Notes under the pieces: model-generated | Database searches by the model: none | Seen by the model: the letters and a program-made list of their open reading frames with translations, nothing else | Told to the model about the DNA's origin: nothing | Shown here: in pieces, positions 35,271 to 44,245 of the stretch | How positions within the stretch are numbered: the first letter of the stretch is position 1 | How the letters are laid out: every line of letters begins with the position of its first letter | Translations under genes and position numbers: made by a program | Assembly (NCBI GenBank): GCA_048498515.1 | Contig: JBEHXV010000001.1 | Span: forward strand, 211,557-275,556 | Length of the DNA: 64,000 bases | Origin: UBA4416 sp048498515 | GTDB lineage: Bacteria; Bacteroidota; Bacteroidia; B-17B0; Aurantibacillaceae | Direction of reading: 5' to 3'

Positions 35271-35803
35271 TTGAAACAAAAATAAAAGGCTTGTTTATTG
35301 TTAAACCAAAGGTGTTTGCCGACACGCGCGGCTACTTTTTTGAAAGCTATAATGAAGGTGTATTTAAAAAAAACGGCATTGATGTTAACTTTGTTCAGGA
35401 TAACCAATCCTTGTCGAATGCCGGTGTGCTAAGGGGCCTTCATTTACAGGCGCCGCCTTTTGCCCAGGGAAAACTGGTGCGTGTTATTACCGGGGCGGTT
35501 TTGGATATAGCGGTGGATATAAGGAACGGGTCGCCCACTTATGGCGAGCACGTAGCCATTGAACTGAATGAAGAGAACAAAACCATGTTTTACATACCTC
35601 CCGGTTTTGCTCACGGCTTTTTAACCTTAAGGGATAATACCATCTTTTCATACAAATGCACCAACCTTTACAATAAAGAATCGGAAATGACGGTGTTATG
35701 GAACGATAGTGATTTGAATATAAACTGGAACATCAAAGATCCTGTATTATCTGAAAAGGATATTACCGGAACTCCTTTTAAAGCGTTTAAGAGCCCTTTC
35801 TAA
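35261..35803 (+). CDS. rfbC: dTDP-4-dehydrorhamnose 3,5-epimerase
   Basis: A 180-residue cupin epimerase of dTDP-rhamnose synthesis. It shows ADTRGYFFESYNEGVF, the catalytic His region VLRGLHLQAPPFAQGKLVRV and the later YIPPGFAHGFLTL. It overlaps the 3' end of the kinase gene by ten bases, consistent with translational coupling in an exopolysaccharide operon. The other rhamnose genes (rfbA, B, D) are not in this window, so rhamnose or a related deoxysugar is probably part of the polymer and its precursors come from elsewhere. Confidence 0.95.
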   Translation: MEVIETKIKGLFIVKPKVFADTRGYFFESYNEGVFKKNGIDVNFVQDNQSLSNAGVLRGLHLQAPPFAQGKLVRVITGAVLDIAVDIRNGSPTYGEHVAIELNEENKTMFYIPPGFAHGFLTLRDNTIFSYKCTNLYNKESEMTVLWNDSDLNINWNIKDPVLSEKDITGTPFKAFKSPF

Positions 35804-36888
35804 TGAGCTATTTCCAGGAGAACATATTGCTTTTTATTGTTCTGGTTATAGGCATAACCTTTATTTTTTCCATCCTCATCAATTCCATCCTTTTAAAGTT
35901 TTCGCAAAACCTGGGTGTAAGAACAAAGCAGGAAAATAAGGAGATCAGGTGGAGCCCTGCGGTAAAGCCATCGCTGGGCGGCATTTCCTTTTTTGTGATC
36001 TTCCTGCTCACGTTCATCGTGCTTAGTTTTATTAATAATTTGCTGCCCCTGCATTACAGCAATTTAAAAGTAGTTGGCGTATTTATTGTCTGCACCGTAG
36101 CCTTCGTCATGGGTCTGGCCGATGATGCCTACAATACGCAACCCCTCCTTAAATTCATTACACAATTGATCTGCGGCCTGGTATTGTATTTTACCGGCAC
36201 CAAAATCTGCATCTTTACCATGGAAGCCTTAAACTTTGCGTTTACGCTGGTTTGGGTCATTGGTTTAATGAACTCCATCAACATGCTCGATAACATGGAT
36301 GGCATTACCACCACCGTATCGGTTGTTATCCTGTTCTTCATTGTTGCCCTTAACCTTAACTTAAACCTCATTCTTAGTCCTTTGCCAATTTTAAGCCTTG
36401 GCGTGTTAGGTGCCCTGCTGGGTTTTTTAATTTACAACTGGCACCCTTCCAAAATGTTTATGGGCGATACCGGCAGCCAGTTCCTGGGCTCATTTTTAGC
36501 CGTTGTGGGTATTGATTACTGCTGGAACTCTTTTTCCCTCATCAATAATTCCTGGTACTCTGTAAACCCAATCGTGTTAGGTTTTGTAACGGTTGCCCTG
36601 GTATTTATTCTACCCTTAACCGACACCATTACCGTTACCATCAATCGTATGCGTAAAGGCCAATCGCCATTTGTAGGTGGCAAGGACCATACCACGCACC
36701 ATTTGTTCTTTAAAGGCATTACAGAAAAAAGGATCGCCATCCTGTTTTTTGGCATTGGCTTCATGGGACTTTCCCTGGCGCTGAATCAAATACTGAATTA
36801 TCAACTAAACTGGTTAATAGTTTCCATTATTTTTTGTGCCGTCACTTTCGTATCTTTATATCTGAATACGATCATAAAACGTAAGTGA
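35803..36888 (+). CDS. Undecaprenyl-phosphate sugar-1-phosphate transferase (WecA/MraY family)
   Basis: A 361-residue polytopic membrane enzyme with about ten helices. The conserved cytosolic motifs are present: GLADDAYNTQPLLKF (DDx metal site), NMLDNMDGITT, and PSKMFMGDTGSQFLG, followed by a late HHLFF motif. It transfers a sugar phosphate to undecaprenyl phosphate to begin an envelope glycan; WecA-like action is most likely given the polysaccharide context. It shares one base with the rfbC stop (TAATG) and overlaps the transglycosylase gene by four bases. Confidence 0.93.
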   Translation: MSYFQENILLFIVLVIGITFIFSILINSILLKFSQNLGVRTKQENKEIRWSPAVKPSLGGISFFVIFLLTFIVLSFINNLLPLHYSNLKVVGVFIVCTVAFVMGLADDAYNTQPLLKFITQLICGLVLYFTGTKICIFTMEALNFAFTLVWVIGLMNSINMLDNMDGITTTVSVVILFFIVALNLNLNLILSPLPILSLGVLGALLGFLIYNWHPSKMFMGDTGSQFLGSFLAVVGIDYCWNSFSLINNSWYSVNPIVLGFVTVALVFILPLTDTITVTINRMRKGQSPFVGGKDHTTHHLFFKGITEKRIAILFFGIGFMGLSLALNQILNYQLNWLIVSIIFCAVTFVSLYLNTIIKRK

Positions 36889-37952
36889 CCATCTCCGTCT
36901 GGATATTAAAACTTATTCGCGAACCTTCTTCTCAAACCAAAAAAACAGTGGTGAGTTTTTGTTCGTGGTTGCTTATTATTTTCCTAATCAAAGTCATTTC
37001 TTCGCGTCCACATACCAGCGATAATGATTACAGTAATTCCAATTTTAAAGTACTGGGGCTTAATATTCCCGGGAAACTGGAGTTTGCAGGCGAAAAGGTT
37101 CCTCAAAATGACTATGAGATCAAGGAAAGCCTGGAAAAGGAATTCTTTGCCAATAAAACCTGGAAAAACTCCTCTATGGCCCTCTTCACCAGAGCTCAAA
37201 AATGGTTCCCGCTCATTGAGCCTATTTTGAAAAAAGAAGGGGTGCCTGATGATTTTAAGTATGTAGCCGTTATCGAAAGCCACTTGTCCAATGTCATTTC
37301 GCCCATGGGAGCCTGCGGTTTTTGGCAGTTAATGCCTAACACAGCACGTAATTATGGCCTTATTGTAACCGACGAGGTAGATGAGCGCTATGATGTGGAA
37401 AAAGCCACGCATGTGGCCTGCAAGCATTTTAAAGACGCCCATAAATATTTTAATAACTGGACCTTATCGGCAGCCGCTTATAATGTTGGCATTGGCGGCA
37501 TACAAAATGCCTTAAAAAAACAAAATACCGATAATTATTACGACCTGTTGCTTAACAAGGAAACCGGAAGTTTCATTTACCGAATCCTTGCTTACAAAAC
37601 ATTACTCTCAAACCCAAAACACTTTGGCGTGAATAATAAGGTAAAAAAAGGCGGAGGTTTTCCCTCTCATAAAATTGTAAAGGTCGATTCGTCCATTACC
37701 AACCTGGCCGCTTTTGCCAAACACCTCGAAACCAACGTTATTACCCTCAAAATATTCAATCCCTGGCTCATTGGCGACAAACTCATAAATAATGATAAAA
37801 CCACCTACCAGTTTAAAATACCTAAAAACAAAAATGTCGATCTTAGCATTTACTTTAATGATGTGTTCCCGCAGGAAAAAACAAGCGATACATTGGTAGC
37901 CGTTGCGGTAACAGATACAACCAAAATTAAAACCGACACTTTAAAAAAATGA
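36885..37952 (+). CDS. Membrane-anchored lytic transglycosylase (SLT domain)
   Basis: A 355-residue murein hydrolase. One membrane helix at about 24-42 anchors it; the SLT domain spans about 110-240 with catalytic Glu in AVIESHLSNV and the GACGFWQLMPNTARNYGL and AAYNVGIGGIQNAL motifs typical of MltD/GH23. The C-terminal 100 residues may hold a weak LysM-like segment (SSITNLAAFAKHLETNVITL). A GTG at 36885 is the start, overlapping the previous gene. As the last gene of the run it could open the peptidoglycan for the export channel. Confidence 0.9.
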   Translation: MTISVWILKLIREPSSQTKKTVVSFCSWLLIIFLIKVISSRPHTSDNDYSNSNFKVLGLNIPGKLEFAGEKVPQNDYEIKESLEKEFFANKTWKNSSMALFTRAQKWFPLIEPILKKEGVPDDFKYVAVIESHLSNVISPMGACGFWQLMPNTARNYGLIVTDEVDERYDVEKATHVACKHFKDAHKYFNNWTLSAAAYNVGIGGIQNALKKQNTDNYYDLLLNKETGSFIYRILAYKTLLSNPKHFGVNNKVKKGGGFPSHKIVKVDSSITNLAAFAKHLETNVITLKIFNPWLIGDKLINNDKTTYQFKIPKNKNVDLSIYFNDVFPQEKTSDTLVAVAVTDTTKIKTDTLKK

Positions 37953-38016
37953 TACAGGATAAAAGGCATAAGATTAAAGATTGACAGGTCTTTAATCTTT
38001 TATCTTTAATCCTTTG
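37953..38016. repeat. Palindromic spacer (AGGATAAAAGG family)
   Basis: AGGATAAAAGGCATAAGATT (from 37956) and its continuation are inverted at 37989-38015, giving a long AT-rich stem. It separates the transglycosylase from uvrA. Confidence 0.7.
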
Positions 38017-38028
38017 TCTGATCTGAAA

Positions 38029-40881
38029 ATGGAAGAAGAAACAATAGAAGTCATAGGAGCAAGAGCTCATAATTTAAAAGATATATCACTCAGCATACCG
38101 CGTAATAAATTAGTTGTACTTACAGGCCTTAGCGGAAGCGGAAAATCATCGCTGGCTTTTGATACCATTTATGCCGAAGGGCAACGCCGCTACATTGAAA
38201 GTTTTTCGAGCTACGCCAGGCAATTCCTTGGTAATATGGAACGGCCCGACGTGGATAAGATCTCGGGCCTGAGCCCTGTTATCTCTATCGAACAAAAAAC
38301 GGTGAATAAGAACCCGCGCTCAACGGTCGGTACCATTACCGAGATCTACGATTTTTTACGCTTGTTGTTTGCCCGTGCCGGCGAAGCCTACTCTTACGCT
38401 ACCGGCGAAAAAATGGTGCGTTACAGCGATGAACAGATTATTGACCTCATTCTGGAAAAATACCAGGCAAAAAAAATAAACCTGCTGGCACCTGTGGTGA
38501 AAGGGCGTAAAGGGCATTACCGCGAATTGTTTGAAGATGTGCGTAAAAAAGGATTCAACAAGGTGCGCATTGACGGGGAGATTGTTGACATTACACCAAA
38601 AATGCAGGTTGACCGATACAAGATCCACGACATTGAAATTGTGATCGACCGTTTGGAAATTACCAAAGACATTAAACCCCGCTTGTACCAGTCGTTGCAA
38701 ACTGCCATGAAACAAGGCAAGGGTACCATCATGGTACTGGAACATGAAGAAGAAAGCCCGAAAGCAAAAAAGAAAACAAGCGCCTTCGGTTTCGGCAAAG
38801 TACAGTTCTTCAGCCGCTCTCTCATGTGCCCAACTACCGGCATTTCGTACGATGAGCCTGCTCCTAATTTATTCTCGTTTAACTCGCCATATGGTGCCTG
38901 CCCTAAATGCAACGGGCTTGGCGTGATCTCGGAAGTAGATATCAGTAAAATAGTACCAAATCAAAAGCTCTCCATCCGCAAAGGCGCCATTGCACCTTTA
39001 GGACCTGCCAAAGGTATTTGGGTGTTCAAGCAAATTGAAGCTATTGGCGAACGCTATAAATTTACACTGGATACACCTTTTGAAGATATTCCTGAAGAAG
39101 CCGTTAATATTTTATTGAATGGCAGCGAAGAACTGTTCACCATTAAATCTGACACCAATGCCAATGGCTACAGTACGGCATTTGATGGTATAGCCACGCA
39201 CATTGCCAGGCAGGCCGAAGAAAATCCTTCGCCTGCCATGAGCCGGTGGGTAGAAGGTTTTACCAACAAGATCAATTGTCCTACCTGCGATGGCACCCGC
39301 CTGAAAAAAGAAGCGCTCTATTTTAAAATAGACGGAAAGAATATTTCGGAACTATCGGAAATGGACATTACTATTTTAGGCGAATGGTTTGTCGGTATTG
39401 AAAAACGCCTGAGCAAATCTCAAAATGTGATCGCCAAAGAAGTATTAAAAGAGATCCGTACCCGCATAGGCTTTTTACTGGAAGTTGGTTTGGATTATGT
39501 AACCCTCAACCGTTCCTCCAAAACACTGAGCGGTGGGGAGGCGCAACGTATTCGTTTAGCCACGCAAATTGGCTCACAGCTGGTTGGGGTATTGTATATT
39601 TTAGATGAACCAAGCATTGGCCTGCACCAGCGTGACAATGTAAGATTAATTGAAGCCCTGAAAAATTTACGCGATGTGGGCAACAGCGTGTTGGTAGTAG
39701 AACATGACAAGGACATGATTGTGGAAAGCGATTACGTGATTGACATTGGTCCGGGAGCCGGGATCCATGGAGGCAGGGTAGTTGCGGCGGCAGAGCCTAA
39801 GCAAATGCTCAAATTCAATACCATGACGGCCGACTACATTACCGGCAAAAAGGAAATTGAAGTACCTAAACAACGCCGCAAAGGAAACGGAAAAAAATTA
39901 GTGCTGAAAGGTTGTACCGGACACAACCTCAAAAATGTAAGCCTTGAGGTACCGCTTGGTAAATTCATTTGCGTAACCGGTGTGAGTGGCAGCGGAAAAT
40001 CGAGCCTCATCAATGAAACCTTATACCCGATATTAAGCAATTATTTTTATAATTCGGAGAAACGTCCGCTACCCTACAAATCGTTTACAGGCATTGAGTT
40101 TATTGATAAAGTGATTGATATCGATCAGTCGCCGATTGGCCGCACACCACGCAGCAACCCAGCTACGTATACCAATGTGTTTTCCGATATCAGGAATTTG
40201 TTTGCCGAGTTGCCCGAATCGAAAATAAGAGGTTACAAGCCCGGGCGTTTTTCATTCAATGTAAAAGGCGGCCGTTGCGAGACTTGTGGCGGCGCGGGTG
40301 TTAAAACCATTGAAATGAATTTTTTGCCCGATGTGTATGTCAACTGCGACGAATGCAACGGCAAACGTTATAACCGGGAAACACTGGAAGTGAGGTACAA
40401 AGGCAAGTCCATTTCGGATGTGCTGAACATGACCATCGATCAGGCCTGTGAGTTCTTTGAAAACCTGCCTACCATTTACAGGCAAATAAAAACATTACAG
40501 GACGTTGGCCTTGGTTACATTACCCTGGGGCAGCAGGCAACCACATTAAGCGGTGGCGAAGCACAGCGGGTTAAATTATCTACTGAGCTCAGCAAGCGCG
40601 ATACCGGAAATACCTTGTACATTTTAGATGAACCAACAACGGGTTTGCATTTCGAGGATATCCGTATTTTACTGGGCGTATTGAACCGCCTGGTTGACAG
40701 CGGCAATACAGTTTTGGTAATAGAACATAACATGGACATCATTAAAGTAGCCGATCATGTGATTGACGTTGGTATGGAAGGTGGTAAAGGTGGCGGAGAG
40801 ATCCTGTTTACCGGTACGCCTGAAGAACTGGTGAAGTTCAAGAAAGGATACACGGCCCCATTCCTCAAAAAAGAATTATAA
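38029..40881 (+). CDS. uvrA: Excinuclease ABC subunit A
   Basis: A 950-residue nucleotide-excision repair ATPase that recognises bulky DNA lesions with UvrB. Two ABC modules are present: Walker A GLSGSGKSSLAFDT and VSGSGKSSLINETL, signature motifs LSGGEAQRIRLATQ and LSGGEAQRVKLSTE, and zinc Cys sites CPKCNGLG, CPTCDGTR and CETCGGAG with CDECNGKRY. Length is standard. The ATG at 38029 is preferred over a TTG at 38014 that lies in the repeat tail. It is likely monocistronic. Confidence 0.98.
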   Translation: MEEETIEVIGARAHNLKDISLSIPRNKLVVLTGLSGSGKSSLAFDTIYAEGQRRYIESFSSYARQFLGNMERPDVDKISGLSPVISIEQKTVNKNPRSTVGTITEIYDFLRLLFARAGEAYSYATGEKMVRYSDEQIIDLILEKYQAKKINLLAPVVKGRKGHYRELFEDVRKKGFNKVRIDGEIVDITPKMQVDRYKIHDIEIVIDRLEITKDIKPRLYQSLQTAMKQGKGTIMVLEHEEESPKAKKKTSAFGFGKVQFFSRSLMCPTTGISYDEPAPNLFSFNSPYGACPKCNGLGVISEVDISKIVPNQKLSIRKGAIAPLGPAKGIWVFKQIEAIGERYKFTLDTPFEDIPEEAVNILLNGSEELFTIKSDTNANGYSTAFDGIATHIARQAEENPSPAMSRWVEGFTNKINCPTCDGTRLKKEALYFKIDGKNISELSEMDITILGEWFVGIEKRLSKSQNVIAKEVLKEIRTRIGFLLEVGLDYVTLNRSSKTLSGGEAQRIRLATQIGSQLVGVLYILDEPSIGLHQRDNVRLIEALKNLRDVGNSVLVVEHDKDMIVESDYVIDIGPGAGIHGGRVVAAAEPKQMLKFNTMTADYITGKKEIEVPKQRRKGNGKKLVLKGCTGHNLKNVSLEVPLGKFICVTGVSGSGKSSLINETLYPILSNYFYNSEKRPLPYKSFTGIEFIDKVIDIDQSPIGRTPRSNPATYTNVFSDIRNLFAELPESKIRGYKPGRFSFNVKGGRCETCGGAGVKTIEMNFLPDVYVNCDECNGKRYNRETLEVRYKGKSISDVLNMTIDQACEFFENLPTIYRQIKTLQDVGLGYITLGQQATTLSGGEAQRVKLSTELSKRDTGNTLYILDEPTTGLHFEDIRILLGVLNRLVDSGNTVLVIEHNMDIIKVADHVIDVGMEGGKGGGEILFTGTPEELVKFKKGYTAPFLKKEL

Positions 40882-40995
40882 TAAGAGACTTAAAAGACAT
40901 AAGGGACAAAGGGACTTAAGAGACATTAATAGTGCACAAGAGACGGTTTATAAAAACAGGCTTTTGTCGCCCTGAGCGGAGTCGAAGGGCGAAAA
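40882..40995. repeat. Degenerate GACTTAAGAGACA tandem words plus REP-like hairpin
   Basis: 40885-40945 contains repeated GACTTAA, GACATAAGGGACAAAGGGAC and GAGAC words. 40965-40993 is a GTCGCCCTGAGCGGAG/TCGAAGGGCGA hairpin of the same family as 14756-14810. Confidence 0.65.
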
Positions 40996-41047
40996 AAATA
41001 TTATATTCGTAATTATTAAAACTCAATAAATCAACAACTGAACTTAT

Positions 41048-41761
41048 ATGACCCCTGATAACGAAGATAAAATAAGAAAGGCTTTTGCGCAGAAAGACTG
41101 GAACGATGTAAAAGCCTCCGATAGCTGGCAGATCTTTAAAATAATGAGTGAGTTTGTGGACGGCTTCGAGAAAATGCAAAAGATCGGGCCCTGTGTTTCC
41201 ATATTTGGCTCAGCACGTACAAAACCCGATAACAAATACTACATTCTAGCCGAAGAAATTGCCTATAAGCTCACCCAAAAAGGCTATGGCATTATTACCG
41301 GTGGTGGCCCCGGCATTATGGAAGCGGCCAACAAAGGAGCCAAACGCGGCAACGGCAAATCGGTAGGATTGAACATTGAGCTGCCTTTTGAACAAAAACC
41401 CAACGATTACATCGACAGGGATAAGAGCATAGATTTTAATTTTTTCTTTGTTCGTAAAACCATTTTCCTCAAATACTCGCAGGGCTTTATTGGTATGCCT
41501 GGTGGTTTTGGCACTATTGACGAATTGTTTGAATCATTGACATTGGTGCAAACTCATAAAATTGCCGAGTTCCCGGTAATACTGGTAGGTAAAGAATATT
41601 GGAGCGGATTGATTGATTGGATAAAAGACACCATGCTTTCCAAAGAAAGCAACATTAATGTACTGGACCTTGATTTGTTTAAAATTGTAGATACCGCCGA
41701 TGAAGCCGTGAAGCACATTGTGGATTTCTACAGCAAATATTTATTAAAACCAAACTTCTAA
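41048..41761 (+). CDS. LOG family (TIGR00730) Rossmann-fold protein
   Basis: A 237-residue protein with the family motifs GGGPGIMEAANKGAK near residue 92 and GMPGGFGTIDELFE near 152. LOG proteins are phosphoribohydrolases that release adenine-type bases from nucleoside monophosphates (cytokinin-activating in plants); the bacterial role is unclear. The segment NFFFVRKTIFLKYSQGF is also typical. A TATATTCG element at about 41002 may be its promoter. It is separated from the next gene by an ATTCGTAT palindrome. Confidence 0.9.
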   Translation: MTPDNEDKIRKAFAQKDWNDVKASDSWQIFKIMSEFVDGFEKMQKIGPCVSIFGSARTKPDNKYYILAEEIAYKLTQKGYGIITGGGPGIMEAANKGAKRGNGKSVGLNIELPFEQKPNDYIDRDKSIDFNFFFVRKTIFLKYSQGFIGMPGGFGTIDELFESLTLVQTHKIAEFPVILVGKEYWSGLIDWIKDTMLSKESNINVLDLDLFKIVDTADEAVKHIVDFYSKYLLKPNF

Positions 41762-41766
41762 ATGAT

Positions 41767-41837
41767 TTACGAAATAGGTACGAATATACGAATGCACTAC
41801 TGATTTAACGGATTCGTATATTCGTATTTAATTCGTA
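41767..41837. repeat. ATTCGTAT-family palindrome, second copy
   Basis: TACGAATATACGAAT (41779-41793) is inverted at 41812-41826 (ATTCGTATATTCGTA), with a flanking TTACGAA/ATTCGTA pair. It matches the palindrome at 26894-26973. Confidence 0.8.
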
Positions 41838-41863
41838 CTCAAAAATTCAAAACCTCTACTATT

Positions 41864-42634
41864 ATGAAAACAATCTTAATTACAGGAAGCACCAGCGGCA
41901 TTGGACTGGGAATAGCCATTGAATTTGCCAAAACAAAACACTACAACATTGTATTCAACGGACTGGAAACAAACGGGCAGGAAATTGCCGACGGGGTTGC
42001 CAAACAATATGGCATTGAAGTGATGTACAGCAATGCCAACATGCTAAAACCTGAGGAATTAAGAAAAATGGTAGACGATGCGGTTGCCAAATTTGGCAAG
42101 ATCGATGTATTGATTAACAACGCGGGCATTCAGCACGTATCGCCTATCGAAGATTTTCCGGACGAGAAATGGGCCGCTATTATAGGCATTAACTTATCCT
42201 CTGCCTTTTATTTAACCAAAGCGGTTTGGAAAGGAATGAAGGAACGCAAATTTGGCCGCGTTATTAATATTGCATCGGCTCATGGCCTGGTAGCTTCCGA
42301 ATTTAAAAGCGCTTATGTGGCGAGCAAGCATGGTATTGTTGGTTTTACCAAAACCATTGCATTGGAAGGCGCTCCTTTTGGCATTACAGCCAACGCTATT
42401 TGCCCGGGCTATGTAAAAACCCCTTTGGTGGAGAAACAAATTGCCGATCAGGCCAAAGCCCATAATATGAGCGAAGCCGATGTGGTAAATAAAGTGATGT
42501 TATACAAACAAGCCGTTAAAGAATTTGTATCGCTTGAGGAGTTGGGACAACTGGCCGTTTTCCTGGCTTCCGATGTTGCCAAAACCATGACGGGTACTGC
42601 CCTGCCGGTTGATGGTGGCTGGAATGCGCAATAG
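41864..42634 (+). CDS. 3-hydroxybutyrate dehydrogenase-like SDR
   Basis: A 256-residue short-chain dehydrogenase. It has the NAD-binding TGSTSGIGLGIAIEF near the N-terminus, NNAGIQHVSPIEDFP, the catalytic Ser and Tyr-x-x-x-Lys in INIASAHGLVASEFKSAYVASKHGIVGFTK, and the C-terminal GTALPVDGGWNAQ. The IQHVSPIEDFP and SAHGLVAS wording is close to D-3-hydroxybutyrate dehydrogenase, which interconverts acetoacetate and 3-hydroxybutyrate. Substrate assignment is by resemblance. It stands alone between two repeat spacers. Confidence 0.9.
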   Translation: MKTILITGSTSGIGLGIAIEFAKTKHYNIVFNGLETNGQEIADGVAKQYGIEVMYSNANMLKPEELRKMVDDAVAKFGKIDVLINNAGIQHVSPIEDFPDEKWAAIIGINLSSAFYLTKAVWKGMKERKFGRVINIASAHGLVASEFKSAYVASKHGIVGFTKTIALEGAPFGITANAICPGYVKTPLVEKQIADQAKAHNMSEADVVNKVMLYKQAVKEFVSLEELGQLAVFLASDVAKTMTGTALPVDGGWNAQ

Positions 42635-42640
42635 GATAAT

Positions 42641-42721
42641 GTCAGTTCGTCACGACGCGTCGTGAGAGTCGAGAACATAAAGCAAGACTAACAAAACGCT
42701 TCCCGGCTCCGCTCGAAGTGA
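42641..42721. repeat. Degenerate REP-like palindrome with inner CGACGCGTCG
   Basis: GTCAGTTCG then TCACGACGCGTCGTGA (42650-42665, self-complementary), then GAGTCGAGAAC, and 40 bases on GCTTCCCGGCTCCGCTCGAAGTGAC. This is a diverged copy of the CTGAGCGGAGTCGAAG family carrying a perfect 16-base palindrome inside one arm. Confidence 0.6.
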
Positions 42722-42778
42722 CAAAAAATTTCAGTCCAACTTTATTCTGCTACATGAACAAAACACAATAAAACAACA

Positions 42779-44242
42779 ATGCTTTTTAACTCCCTTAGCT
42801 TTGCCGCGTTTTTACCAATAGTGTTCTTTCTCTATTGGTTTGTAGCAAACAGGTCGTTAAAAATGCAGAACATTTTATTGCTGGTTTCAAGTTACTTTTT
42901 TTATGCCTGCTGGGACTGGCGTTTCTTGTTTTTACTCATCTTCTCTACCCTGCTCGATTATTTTACCGGAATTAAAATGTCGGATGCAAAAAACGAAAGC
43001 AACAAAAAGTTTTGGTTTTGGCTGAGCATTAGCATTAACCTTGGCTTCCTGGGGGTTTTTAAATATTACAATTTCTTTGCACAATCCTTTGCCGATGCCG
43101 TTTCGCATCTTGGTTTACAAGTCCACCCATGGACATTGAAAGTGATCCTTCCGGTAGGTATTTCGTTTTATACCTTTCATGGTTTATCCTATGTGATCGA
43201 CATTTACAAGAACAGGATCAAAGCGGAAAAAAATTTCATCGACTACTCCGTATTCGTCAGCTTTTTTCCATTGTTGGTTGCCGGCCCAATCGAAAGGGCT
43301 ACTCACCTTTTACCGCAAATACAGAGAGAGCGGACCTTTGATTATAACACAGCGGTTGATGGGTTAAAGCAAATTTTATGGGGTCTGTTCAAAAAAGTAG
43401 TCATTGCCGATCAATGTGCCGAGTATGCCAACATGATCTTTAACAGTCCCGACCACTATTCGGGAACCACACTCATGCTTGGTGCTGTATTTTTTGCCTT
43501 CCAGATCTATGGCGATTTCTCGGGCTACTCCGATATTGCTTTAGGCGTAGCCAGGCTTTTTGGCATTGAACTGTTAAGGAACTTTGCTTTCCCTTATTTT
43601 TCGAGGGACATCGCTGAGTTCTGGAGACGCTGGCACATTTCCCTGTCGTCCTGGTTCAGAGATTACCTCTACATTCCTCTTGGGGGAAGCAAAGCAGGCA
43701 CATGGAAAAAAATAAGAAATACCTTCATTATCTTTTTGGTGAGCGGTTTCTGGCATGGGGCCAACTGGACCTTTATTGTATGGGGACTACTCCATGCCTT
43801 GTATATCATGCCATCCATCATTTTCAACACAAACCGCAACAACCTGGATATTGTAGCCAAAGGTTCGCTGCTGCCTACATTAAAAGAATTCTTCTCAATG
43901 CTCTTAACCTTCAGCCTGACTGTATTTGCCTGGATTTTTTTCAGGGCCGAGAGCATGAACCATGCCCTTCATTACATTACAGGTATGTTTAAGGGGCTTA
44001 GCCACAGTTGGGGATATTTGCAAACCCTGAATTTATTGCATCACCAATTTGGCATGATGTTGCTTCTCATACTCATTTTGTTTATTGTTATTGAATGGCT
44101 TGGAAGGGAACAACAATATGCCATAGCTACTGTAGGAAACAAGCTGGCAAGGCCTGTAAGACATGCGGTATATTACCTCATGCTCATTTGCATTTGGTGT
44201 TACTCCGGCAAAGAACAGCAGTTTATTTATTTTCAGTTTTAA
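42779..44242 (+). CDS. MBOAT-family O-acyltransferase (AlgI-like)
   Basis: A 487-residue multi-pass inner-membrane protein with the MBOAT signature region WRRWHISLSSWFRDYLYIPLGG and the catalytic His in SGFWHGANWTFIVWGLLHAL. AlgI-type proteins pass acetyl groups across the membrane to a periplasmic partner that acetylates polysaccharide. The start LFNSLSFAAFLPIVFFLYW is typical. The SGNH-like gene starts four bases after its stop, so the two should act together. It is near but not contiguous with the export operon. Confidence 0.94.
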   Translation: MLFNSLSFAAFLPIVFFLYWFVANRSLKMQNILLLVSSYFFYACWDWRFLFLLIFSTLLDYFTGIKMSDAKNESNKKFWFWLSISINLGFLGVFKYYNFFAQSFADAVSHLGLQVHPWTLKVILPVGISFYTFHGLSYVIDIYKNRIKAEKNFIDYSVFVSFFPLLVAGPIERATHLLPQIQRERTFDYNTAVDGLKQILWGLFKKVVIADQCAEYANMIFNSPDHYSGTTLMLGAVFFAFQIYGDFSGYSDIALGVARLFGIELLRNFAFPYFSRDIAEFWRRWHISLSSWFRDYLYIPLGGSKAGTWKKIRNTFIIFLVSGFWHGANWTFIVWGLLHALYIMPSIIFNTNRNNLDIVAKGSLLPTLKEFFSMLLTFSLTVFAWIFFRAESMNHALHYITGMFKGLSHSWGYLQTLNLLHHQFGMMLLLILILFIVIEWLGREQQYAIATVGNKLARPVRHAVYYLMLICIWCYSGKEQQFIYFQF

Positions 44243-44245
44243 GCG

